64,000 nucleotides of DNA from Viola odorata (taxonomy: Eukaryota; Streptophyta; Magnoliopsida; Malpighiales; Violaceae), in assembly GCA_963691705.1 (NCBI GenBank), contig OY829538.1, positions 18,812,443 to 18,876,442 on the forward strand, written 5' to 3'. The notes beneath the pieces were generated by a model. That model did no database searches. It worked only from the letters and a program-made list of their open reading frames with translations, and was not told the DNA's origin. The position numbers and the translations under genes are program-made. Positions 23,434 through 33,378 of this stretch are shown piece after piece (the first letter of the stretch is position 1; the number at the start of each line of letters is the position of its first letter).

Positions 23434-23901
23434 TGTGGAAAGTAGATAAGGTGAGAATTTATACTTGGTATATTTGTAAATATGAAGAAGTGGAATCGAT
23501 AATTTTGTCCACTTAAAACTTACAACTCCTTCCTGTGTTTTCTTCAAAACCAATGGTTTGGGTGCTGGAGCAATTTGCTCCTTTCTCAAAACCAAGCTTT
23601 TCTTTGGTTTTGTACTCCAGCTTCCCAAGAAGCTTGGTTTGAAAGGTGTTTATCAAACACCATGGTTGGCTTTTTTATTTTGGAAACTACATTTTCCAAG
23701 TAGAACCAGAACCCCAAAGGGGTACTTAGTTGAATTTAGGTATAGTTGAGTATTGAGATTCTAACTTGAAATCGACTAAGTTAAACAACGCAAGGTTGTT
23801 TGGTTTAGGCTCATACTCGTTGACTTCAATTTCCGTAAGCTAAATCCATTTTTTGAACAACAATCGTCTATTGAAGATCCAAGGTAACTAGGATCGTATC
23901 A

Positions 23902-24221
23902 ATGTGGGTGTAATAAAATTAATGTAGGAGAACTTTCATCAAATGAGTCTTGGTGAGATGATTTGGGTTATTGCAAATTGCAATGTACAAGGAGGAGTTG
24001 TTGTTTAGACAATTACTTGATAAATAATTTGATTTAGATGAGTTAGTAAATTGATTAATTGATATCAATTGATTGTGTGAAATGAATAGATTGAGAAACT
24101 CGAATCTAGAAAGGTATGAGATTTGGGTGAATTATGAGATGTTATATGTACTACCTTTAAGGGTGTGCGATGTGTGATTGTATTATAAATAGTCATTTCA
24201 CAAATTGAATTTATAATTTTT
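23902..24221. other. AT-rich spacer right of remnant X
   Basis: No ORF or repeat is supported. Confidence 0.5.
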
Positions 24222-25190
24222 TATAATTTTTTTAAATATAAGATAGTATGTTATACTTAAGTATATGCAAGTTAGGTAAATAAAATAATTAATTAAAAAT
24301 TAAATTGAAGAGAGAATGAGACTAACCTTGGTTCTTGTGGAGCATGCACCATCACAAAAAAATGTATAGCAAATTAAAGATTTTCCCAACACTTACATAG
24401 AGGATCGTGCTAGACTAACTTTTCAAATTCTTAAATATTTTCTTTTCAAATTCACCACTAACATTTTAATTAAAATGTATTAAAATAATCAATTATACAA
24501 ATTAAATTAATTAAATCGTGTAACCCAAAAAGTTTCTAAATTATCAATGATTTTTATATCTTTTTATTGTTGTGTCAAACTCTAAAGTATCCAAGTGATG
24601 ACATATGGCATCGTAGGAGGGAATTAAGAATCCTAAGTGACTTCCTGACAAGCCACCACAAAAATTTCACCACATACTTTTTAAGTGTATATATAGATTA
24701 TCCATGAATTGAATCTAAAAATATTAACAAAATATTTCTAATAATCTATAAGATACTATGTTATACTTAACTAAATATATGTTTGCAAAATAAAATAAAT
24801 AATTAAAAGTTAAACTTAAGAAAGTATGAGATTAACCTTAGTTCTTGTGAAGTATGCATCATCTAATAGAAATGTATAACAAATTGAAGATTTGTGAACA
24901 CTTATATAAAGGATCATGCTAGAGTAACTTTTTAAATTCTTGTACACTGTCTTTTCAAACTCCACCACTAACATTTAATTAAATTGTATTAAAAGAATTA
25001 ATTATACAAGTAAAATTAATTAAATAAAGTAACCAAATTTTTTGTAAGTTACGAAAGATTATTATTTCTTTTTATTGTCATGTGGTAAATTCTAAGGTAT
25101 CAAAATAATGACACATGACATAATGAGAGGGTTTTAGGGATCCTAGGTGGCTTCCTTTCAAGCCACCAAGAGAGTTTCACCACATAGCTT
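24222..25190. repeat. Two direct copies of a 470-490-bp repeat
   Basis: Copy 1 (about 24222-24690) and copy 2 (about 24735-25190) align from end to end. Landmarks are TATGTTATACTTAA, CTTGGTTCTTGTGGAGCATG versus CTTAGTTCTTGTGAAGTATG, CTTTTTATTGT, and CAAGCCACC near the right end. Divergence looks like 15-20%. Both end in CACCACATA followed by TATATAGAT. They are an unidentified interspersed repeat, non-coding. Confidence 0.75.
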
Positions 25191-26819
25191 ATAGCTTTTA
25201 TATTTATATAGATAGATTATTTCGGTTTTATAATTTTACAGCTAATATTAGACATGTAATAACCTTAAAATGATTTTTGCATAATTTATTAAAACTCACG
25301 CAATATACCTGCTTAATAGAAGAAAGACATAATTGATATGTAACTTTCACCTATGATAACTTTGTGTACCAAGAATCTAGGACATTGAGTAATATACAGT
25401 TGGAAAGATCTTGACATGTAGAAATTTTTGCATGAAGAATACTTTTCTCAGAACCCAATAGTCTGAAAGATAAAGGGTCATGCATGATAGGGTCGCTAAC
25501 ATAAAAATGTTAACTAATTAAATTTACTAAATTATTTTACCTAAATTCTAGATTTTGATTATGATTTGAGTAATTTATTAACAAGAGATGATGGATCAAT
25601 TGCATGTTGATTTCAATTAGGATATGAGAATTGAGTATCGTGATATTGAACTTTGTTAGTTGATTTATTGTTAATCATGATTATGATAGTTAATTTTTCA
25701 ATATGTAAAATGGACTTTGTGTTGTATGATAAGAATTGTGTTGAATTGGGAGAAACAACACTTGTCTTAATTTTGGGTAGTTTCGGCTAAAGAACTAGGG
25801 AGAAGCATCAAAATTGATTTAGGTAATTTAAATGATGATTCATTGCTTGTTCTTTGGGTTAGTTTTGGAAGAAAACTATATGCATAATATATGTGATGAA
25901 ATTTTCCTTACCATTTCGATTTTTTTGTTTAATGAGGAAGAAGGATTGTTTGAGTAATTGTTACTCAAGAGTCTAATTTATTCTTGATAAATTGATGTGA
26001 CATGCATAGATTGAGTAAAAAATATTGTCAGTACCTATATGCGTTTTACTTGTTTAATCAACAATTTTATGTGCTTAAAGGTATTCATGAGTTATTTGAT
26101 AATTATTATAGTAAGTCTTTCGTGAACAAATTGTGTAAATTGTTGTGTTGGTGAAGAAACTGGGTATAGTTGTAAAATGGACCTTGTGGTGGACTTGTAA
26201 CATGGATAGCTTCAAGTTAGTGTTCTAGTTTTAGAATGAATTGTTGATTAATCTAGTTAAATAGTTAATATGGCTAAATGTGTACATGAGTGGACTGTGT
26301 GACATTCAGCATTAATATGCGAGAACTACGTGCAGTTTGATTTTCTATAAGGAAATACGTAAGAAACCTCCGAGTTCAACTGCAACGCTTATTATCCCTT
26401 ACTATGCATAACTCAGGATAAGGTGAAAATCTACTTTTAATTGGGATCATGGTAATTCTAAGCTTTTTAGATTGTCAATGTCGTGGTTGTCCAACAAGGG
26501 TCTTGCTAGGGATATGACGACGTGCGAAGGAGTACTACTTGTACTCTACGTCGGGTGACGACAATTGTGTTATACCAGTTGTTGATTGGAGTATAATCTG
26601 TATTATTTTGTGAGGTGTGAAGTGACAATTCATTCTTAGGTCATTGTTTCATTTTTGGGATTAATGGCTAAAGTCTTGTATTTAAGGATATTTCTAAACT
26701 TCTTTAGTCGGAATAGAAAGTTATAAAAGACTGAGTTTTTTTCTAAATTACGCACTATACGAAAATAATTTATATGAAAAGCATTTGTAACAAGATAAAA
26801 AGTTTAGAAAAATCTCTTT
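25191..26819. other. AT-rich stretch, no gene seen
   Basis: No credible ORF. Around 26330-26400 the string GGAAATACGTAAGAAACCTC and CGAGTTCAACTGCAACG resemble parts of gypsy LTRs, so some of this may be an old LTR of remnant Y, but no ends were found. Confidence 0.4.
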
Positions 26820-28260
26820 AGCTCACCCTATCAATTATGTTTTTGCATGGAATTCCTTTGAGCATTGTTAGTGATAGAGATGGTAAGTTCCTTAGCTACT
26901 TCTAGAAGATTTTGTGGAGGAAACTTGGTGTCTAAATTGTTGTTTTCTACTTAATGTCACCGAGAAACCGATGGACAAACAGAAGTAGTTAATAGGACTC
27001 TCGACTCCTTATTGTGTGCATTGGTGCGAAAACATGTGTCTACTTGGGAAGAATGTCTTCCATTTATTGAATTTGCATATAATCGCTCAATTCATTCTAC
27101 TACGCATTATTCTCCTTTGAAATTGATAACAATTAATATACCCCCAGGGCATTTTAGTCCGGACAGGGGGTACGCCATCTTCAGCTACTGTAGGGCCTAC
27201 CTGGCCTCCTGCTCGTCCTGCTACCAGGGGTGGTCGACGTCAGCGCGGGGGGGGGGGGGGGGGGGGGGGGGGGGCATTCAACACGGTATGACGCCTATTC
27301 CCACACCCGGTAGGCCTTATGCGTTAGCATCCCTAGCTAACGCCCCACTAATCTCCTATAAATACCCCCCCCCCCCTAGGTAAAAAAGGGGAGGTGGGGG
27401 ACTCTCTCTCTACTCTCTCACTCTTACTCATGCCTACCCTTTATATTTCACTACTGATACTGACTTGATCGTCGGAGTACCTGCGCCGTGGACCCCCTCC
27501 GGCGCCTTGCTGGTGTAGCGGCGGCGAGGACTACCCCCTCAGAGGTGAAGATCTCTAGGATTCCTCCTACCCCGGGGACTATTTTATTAGAAATTATTTA
27601 TGACTTTAATCCTTTAACTCTTTTGGATTTATCACCTTTGCTTTTAAGTGAATTGTCTAGTGTAGATGGTGCTAAGAAGGCCGAGATGGTGAAGAAAATA
27701 CATGAGCAAGCCAAACGCAATATTAAGAGGATGAATTCCAAGTTGGCGCTTAAGAGAAATCATGGAAGTACTCTTGGTCCTTCAATGTGGGCTATTGGGT
27801 TTAGTTGCACTTGCGTCGCGAGCGCTTTCTAAGCCAACGCCGAGGCAAGATGGCTCCTAGAGGCGAGGGGCCATTCCAAAGCGTTGCCAAGATCAACGAC
27901 AATCCTTATAAGCTTGATTTGCCTAGTGAGTATGGTTCTGTTAGTGCAACCTTTGATGTTAGTGACTTATCTTTGTTTGATGTAGACGATGTCAATTCGA
28001 GGATGAATCCTTCCGAGGAGGGAGGGAATGATGTGAATCAACGCTCATCACATGCATCGACCATGCCATTGCCACCCATGGGTCTGATGACTCGAGCCAA
28101 AGGCAAGAAGATTCAAGGAGCACTTTCGGCTCTTCTTCACAGGGAGCTTGAGAGCGAGACACTAATCGAAGAGGTCATTTTGCGAGAGAGTACCAAGGCT
28201 TGTGACGATGCTAACCTCACTTGGCGAACAAAGCAACGCCAATCCGAGCACTTAGGATAA
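26820..28260 (+). pseudogene. Gypsy integrase and polyprotein tail, remnant Y
   Basis: The integrase core is readable in pieces: HGIPLSIVSDRDGKFLSYF at about 26840, TDGQTEVVNRTLDSLLC at about 26973, and FIEFAYNRSIHSTTHYSPLK up to 27123. The frame resumes at 27595 after a solo-LTR insertion with [19 protein letters not shown]. It then runs through the linker to a tail (RGKMAPRGEGPFQSVAKIND, YKLDLPSEYG, then ATFDVSDLSLFDV) and a stop at 28260. The second catalytic Asp (SDRD) and the Glu (QTEVVN) are still present. There are several stops and a frameshift near 27800, so it is dead. The arrangement fits a chromovirus-type gypsy whose 5' part is lost. Confidence 0.85.
27124..27589 (+). mobile_element. 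466-bp solo LTR of the Tat family of E1/E2
   Basis: It begins TGATAACAATTAATATACCC like the sense starts of E1 and E2 (TGATAACTATAGAGG, TGATAACAATAGG). It ends CTATTTTATTA (expected TTATCA). GAAAT is duplicated at 27119-27123 and 27590-27594. The shared promoter-to-U5 block includes TCCTATAAATACCCCC, GACCCCCTCCGGCGC and a Tyr-rich leader. It cuts the integrase of remnant Y. It contains a run of 28 G at 27247-27274. Confidence 0.85.
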
Positions 28261-28269
28261 CGACAAGGG

Positions 28270-28926
28270 TGTTTGTACCAATATGGATTTTTTGAAACTT
28301 TTACCCATGCAAGATGAAGATTAGCTCAGGCGGAGCTCAAGGATGCGCATCGCTGCACATGTCCGAGCTACACACAGACCCAAGTGAGGGCCTTGACCCA
28401 TACGCGTATTGGCCGCGACACACGCATGACGCACCTTGGCTGTCCACACTATGGGCCAAGTCGGATTCCTATCTTTATTAGAACTTCTATTTATTTATTT
28501 AATTAAACCTCGTATTATTATTTAGTTAGAATTCCTAGTTCTAGCCTAAAAATGTTTAGTCGTTTATTATATATAGCCTCACAGCTTGTATTGTAAAACT
28601 AATGATTATTTTGATATTTTTATCATGAGAGTTTTCTCTATTTGTTAATACGTGAGCCTTGGTAAATTAAAAGTCCGAAAGCTTTTAATTAGTTAAGTAA
28701 AACCCAAAATTCCAACCCCATCATTTCGTTCATCTAGGAAGAAGCTCACATAGTTGAATTTAGGTCTAGTTGTATATTAAGAACCTCATTTGAAATTGAC
28801 TAGGTTGAACAACTTGAGGTTGTTTGGCTTAGGTTCGTACTCGTCGAGTCAAATTTTTGCATGTTGAAATCCACCTTTGAACAATGATCGAATCATTGAA
28901 GATCCAAGGGAGTTGGGATCGTATCA
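28270..28926 (+). repeat. 3' LTR of gypsy remnant Y, 657 bp
   Basis: It starts TGTTTGTACCAATATGG just after a purine-rich AACGACAAGGG and ends GGGATCGTATCA. A TATATATAGCC box lies near 28566. The LTR is unbroken and serves as the empty-site reference for LTR X. Confidence 0.82.
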
Positions 28927-29079
28927 CCGTCTCCCCAAAACCAATGAGATTTATCAATATATAGTAGTTCAGTACACTGGGATTTATATTGTAATTATGA
29001 AGAAAAAAGAGCAAATAAAAGGTTTCAAAATTTTAAAGGCTTAATGACCCTCAAGGTCCATGCTGAGTTTTTTATGTGT
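28927..29079. other. Short spacer
   Basis: AT-rich sequence between LTR Y and the copia-like LTR pieces. Confidence 0.4.
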
Positions 29080-32000
29080 CTTGAATTAATTAATTAATTA
29101 TATTAGGGTTTTATTGTGTAGTCTAGATAGGAAATATAGAGTTGTGATTTTAGAGGAAACAATTTAGGGTTTCCTTAGTTGTGTAAGTTTTCCTATGTAG
29201 CAAAGTAGACTATCTCTATAAATAGAGATTAGGTGTAAGAAGTTAGACAGTTTTCCCCGCCTATGTTGAGAGGCTGATTGGGAAGTTTGTAGTGTGAGGT
29301 TTTGACGTGTAGGCATATGATAATATGTGAATTTTTTTGTGAGTGTGTAAGAACTGACAATAGGTTAAGATTATCGTATTCGAGGTGGAGTAGAAACCTA
29401 CATACACAATTAAGGTTCTTGCTTGACTCACCCCTTTGTTTTCTTTTGTAAAGGTAGACGTTCTTCTTTTCTTTTCTTTTTGTTCTCTTTTTTTTTTTAA
29501 CGTCTTCTCTTTTCTTTTTGTAAATGAGTGCAAGAGTCTTAAAAGAAATGTGTATGACAATTATTTTGCAGTGAAAAGTGTATGACAAGTAGTTTATAAT
29601 CAAGAAATATTTTTCACTAAATGCCAAAATAGGATGATGTGGCAAGTAGAGGTGATGTGGCACAAATAAGTGAGGTGGCAAGTGACTGTGCAATGAGGTG
29701 TCAAGTGATGTGTCAAGTGAGGTATAAATACCTTGGAGTGGTGAGCAAGTTGAAATACTAGGCTAGAAATGAAGGTGATGTGGCCTTCTATGCACCAAGT
29801 TTAGTGTGTGACAACTAGCACAAGCAAACAACCTAACAACTTGGACCACTAGACACTTGGCAGATTTTTAAGGCACTTGTATGAACACCAAGAACATGAA
29901 GAACATGTGTGAGGTTGAAGATGAAGATTTGAAGCTTGAAGATGATTAAAAATACCAAATTTTCAGATTTTATGCTCAATCAAGATCAAATCACTAGAAA
30001 ACAAAAAATTTGACCTAAATTAAAAAATTATCCAAATGGTCCCAAATGAAAACCGAAGCTATGGGAGAAGATTTCAACTGTAGGAATGAAGAAAAATCAG
30101 GGAAAAAATAACCTAGGGGACGCTAAAAGCTCTCCTACCACATGATAACTTCTCGGATCCACTTTTGAAGATGAAGTCGTGAGTTGATGGAGGAAAGTAT
30201 CTAGTCCCCGGTGAGAGGTTGGTGTGCACGGATGGATGTATGGATGAAATCATTTGTAGATGATTAATGGATAGGATAACGTCGCAAGCAAGGAGATTTG
30301 AAAAGGTGCAGCGAAAATAATGGATGAAAAGGAAAGTGTATTGATGGAAAATAATATATTAAACTTGTAATCAATTAAATACAAGGATCCGATAAGTTTA
30401 GACAAGATGAAAAAATGATTATTATATATCGGGCTTACCCTTACTTGATCATGAAATGATCAATCTGATAAGTTTAGACAAGATGAACAAAGACCGATTT
30501 TAAGAACCCTAATCACTAAGCTTAACTAATTGGTCTTGAAAGAGATTCACTCACAGATGTATAAAAGAGGTTAAGTCCTTATATTTATAGTTATTACAAA
30601 ACAAGGCTGAAAAGCCACTTAAAATGAGCTAATCATGTTGTTGCCGATTAGATAACGTGATCACGTTATCCCCTTGGTGTGATCACATTATCCCCTCTAT
30701 TTTGGGCGTGATCACGCCTAGCCTGCCTTCACGACACAAAGTCGTGAAATCCTTATGGTTTGCGAGGGTTTGGCACTTCTTCTTCATGGCTGGCACGACC
30801 TACCCATGAGGTCACCTCAAGGCTTCGAGTGAGAGTCTTCGAGCTCGTATCAAGTAGCTTATGCATATTTATTTATGGTCGTAATCATTTATGATGATGA
30901 TGTCATTGAGTGCTGCTGATAATAAAATATATTGTGTAGATTTGTTTGTGGTCATAACTAGTTATGATGATGATGAAATTGAATGTTGTTGATAATAAAA
31001 GCAGAGTGGATGCAGGTTTTGAGAGTTGTCGAACCACTATAAAAAATATCGTGTGTTGTCTCTCGTTATTTGATGTTTATGTTTGTGTTTAATCATGTGG
31101 GTTGAGTAGGTATTCAATGCACAACAAATGGTTATGGATTAGATTTGAAGCACAACAAATGGTAGCGAAGCGGATTTGAGGCACAACAAATGGTAGCAGA
31201 GCCGATGGTTTTCCTAAGACTGAGTGGTAGAAGAGATGATTCAATTTTGGTAGTAGAGTTGATGGTTTGAAGAAAAATAAAGAGATAACAGTCACTCAGC
31301 AGAAGATTGGGATGGGTAAGCGTTGATGTCAAAATAATTGATTTTGATTGTGGTGGAGTTGTATATCAAAGTTAAAGGTGGAGCTATTCATCAAGAAGTT
31401 ATGATGTTACAAGAAGAAAGATTAATGTATCGATTTCCTGAACAAAATGTGAAGAAGCTATTGTTGCTAAAAGAGAAATTTTTACAGCTGCAAAGTTCGG
31501 TAGAATTAATCCAAGTCAAGGTCCAAATTGTTGAGTTGTCTTGAATTAATTAATTAATTATAGTTGGGTTTTTATTATGTATCTAGGTAGGAAATATAGA
31601 GTTATGATTGTAAAGGAAACAATTTAGGGTTTCCTTAGTTGTGTACGTTTTTCTATCTAGGAAAGTAAACAATCTCTATAAATAGAGATTAGGTGTAGGA
31701 AGTTAGATAGCTTTTGCGCGCCTATGTTGAGGGGTTGATTGTGAAGTTTGTAGTGTGAAGTTTTGGTGTGAAGCATATGATAATATGTTGAGATTTTCAT
31801 ATGTGAATTTTGTTGTGAGTATGTAAGAAACGACAATAGGTTCACAACAATAGGTTAAGATTGTCGAGTTCGAGGTGGAGTAGCTTGTGCAAATTTATTT
31901 ATGGTCGTAACCGATTAGGATGATGATGTAATTGAGTGCTGCTGATAATAAAATAGCTTATGTAGATTTATTTATGGTCGTAACAGGTTTTGATGATGAT

Positions 32001-32205
32001 GTAATTGAGTGATGCTAAATAATAAAAGAGTGGACGCAGGCCTTGAGAGCTGTCAAACCACTATAAAAAATATCGTGTGTTGTCTCTCATTCTTCGATGT
32101 TTATGTTTGTGTATAATCATGTGGGTAGCGCAGGTATTCAATGCACAATAAATGGTTGCGGAGTTGATTTAAAGCACAACAAATGGTAATGGAGCAGATT
32201 TGAAG
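29080..32205 (+). mobile_element. Copia-like LTR element remnant, two LTR copies
   Basis: Two related LTRs are present. The first is in two pieces (29080-29393 and 30853-31095). The second (about 31528-32110) is continuous. Both share TGTCTTGAATTAATTAATTA, GGGTTTCCTTAGTTGTG and a CTCTATAAATAGAG core promoter (29213, 31674). They also share a twice-repeated 74-bp block around TTTATTTATGGTCGTAA and the end region TATCGTGTGTTGTCTCTC. Each is followed by GGTATTCAATGCACAA and AAATGGTAGCAGAGCC-like sequence, close to the copia primer-binding region. Only about 430 bp separate the two LTRs, so almost the whole coding region is gone. The lineage is inferred from the LTR and primer region only. Confidence 0.6.
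29394..30852. mobile_element. 1459-bp insertion splitting the first copia-like LTR
   Basis: The second LTR copy reads GGTGGAGTAGCTTGTGCA without a break, while the first is split. AGTAG is present at both junctions (29389-29393 and 30853-30857). The insert ends CTCGTATCA like an LTR but starts AAACCTACATAC, so its class is unclear. A TATAAATACC box lies at about 29722. No protein is encoded. Confidence 0.55.
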
Positions 32206-32902
32206 AACAATAGTCCCTACATTTGTCCAACTTAACCTTAGGAACTTTTGTGTTCTTAATTGCAACCTAAAGGCTCCTAGATTTTTTCCACTTGACCACA
32301 AGGACCCATACAGTAAAAATTACATATTTTATTAATTTATGAAAATTCAAAAATTAAATTTCGGAAATGAATATCTAGATGTCGTTACTGACGTAGACGT
32401 ACTATTATAAAATTTTATTTTTCTTATTACATGTGGGCAACATATTTGCCGAGTTTTGGACTTTTATTTTTTTCCCAATTTTGACTTGAAAGCTTAGAGA
32501 ACACAATTTCTAGTTTTCTACAAAATCCACAACATCCAATACACAAAATAAGATTTGCAAAATACATAGATTTATCATCTAAAGTGTTCTTGAGATAGTA
32601 AAAGGTGTTCTTGGGATGGATTGACAAAGATGATAGTGAAATTGATATTAGTAAAAGTGGCCGAAGGATTTCATGGGATTTTTAAGGAAAGTGAGGTGTT
32701 GTTAAGAAAACATGGATTGTTGCTGGCTTGAGAGAATCAGTGGAGTGGAAAGGGAAAAAAAAGGATCTAATGAGCATTTATATAGAATTTGGGTCCTCTT
32801 CGCAGTTAGATGTTTTGATGGTGGAGACTCAGGACTCGGAAGAGCAAATATATAGATGGTAAGATGTTACAGAAAAGGCAATTTTGGGATTAGAGAGACT
32901 TA
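32206..32902. other. No gene seen
   Basis: The phrase AGTCCCTACATTTGTCCAAC near 32212 is a common plant repeat start, but no matching end was found. The rest is AT-rich. Confidence 0.4.
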
Positions 32903-33378
32903 GACTGCGTTTCACAATGGAAAATTTTCTGTTTTTTCTGTTTATGTTATTCTAAAATTTTATGTTTTTAGAAAACACTAGAAGATTTTCTGAAAATGGA
33001 AATTTTGTTTCGTTTCTACAGTACGTTGTAATTTTCCAGCTTTAGAAAACCTAAAATCGTATTCACCTAACAACTATTTCTTTTTTTTGTAAAACGAAAA
33101 CTACTACTTTTGTTAAATCAATTTTATTTTAGTTAAAAAACAATGCTAGTTTTTTTTTAAAGATTAATAAACTAAATAGTAGCCCATTTTAATTTTATTA
33201 AAGATCAAATATAAATATGCTAAATCTATTTATGTTAAAGATCAAATATAAATATAATAATTCCATTCATGAAAATAAAATACATATAAAATAGTCTTAA
33301 ATTATTTGTTCATTACGTGAATACTACAAATATGAACATTCAAAACATACTTAATTTGACTTGTTACTTCTTCATATT

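Larger units (their letters stand above)
20700..23725. mobile_element. 3.0-kb TIR element carrying a host-gene fragment (Pack-type)
   Basis: The ends are GGCTCCCTTTGACATTGAGG and, inverted, GTACCCCTTTGGGGTTCTGG, followed on both sides by related TTGGAAAA blocks. TTA (or ACTTAG) is duplicated at 20697-20699 and 23726-23728. Comparison with LTR Y shows that this whole 3026-bp block is absent from the sister locus. A 3-bp TTA duplication suggests the PIF/Harbinger superfamily. It encodes no transposase. It contains two exons of a plastid-protein-like gene on the minus strand. Confidence 0.75.
20133..23901 (+). repeat. 3' LTR of gypsy remnant X, split by a 3.0-kb insertion
   Basis: Segments 20133-20699 and 23729-23901 together align along the whole Y LTR (28270-28926). 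The junction falls at the point corresponding to CTCACATAGTTGAATTTAGG in Y. The start is CGTTTGTACC (TG mutated to CG) and the end is GGATCGTATCA. A TATATATGG box lies near 20433. The Y copy is the empty site that proves the insertion. Confidence 0.82.

Noticed and set aside
23113..23628. Apparent 171-residue ORF starting MGSW
   Set aside because: The first codon is TTG, not ATG, and the first third lies upstream of the TATA box. Only the part after about 23430 was used, as exon 1 of the captured gene.
29229..29693. Lys-rich 154-codon minus-strand ORF
   Set aside because: It arises from a pyrimidine-rich stretch (29460-29530) in repeat DNA, uses a non-ATG start and has no domain.
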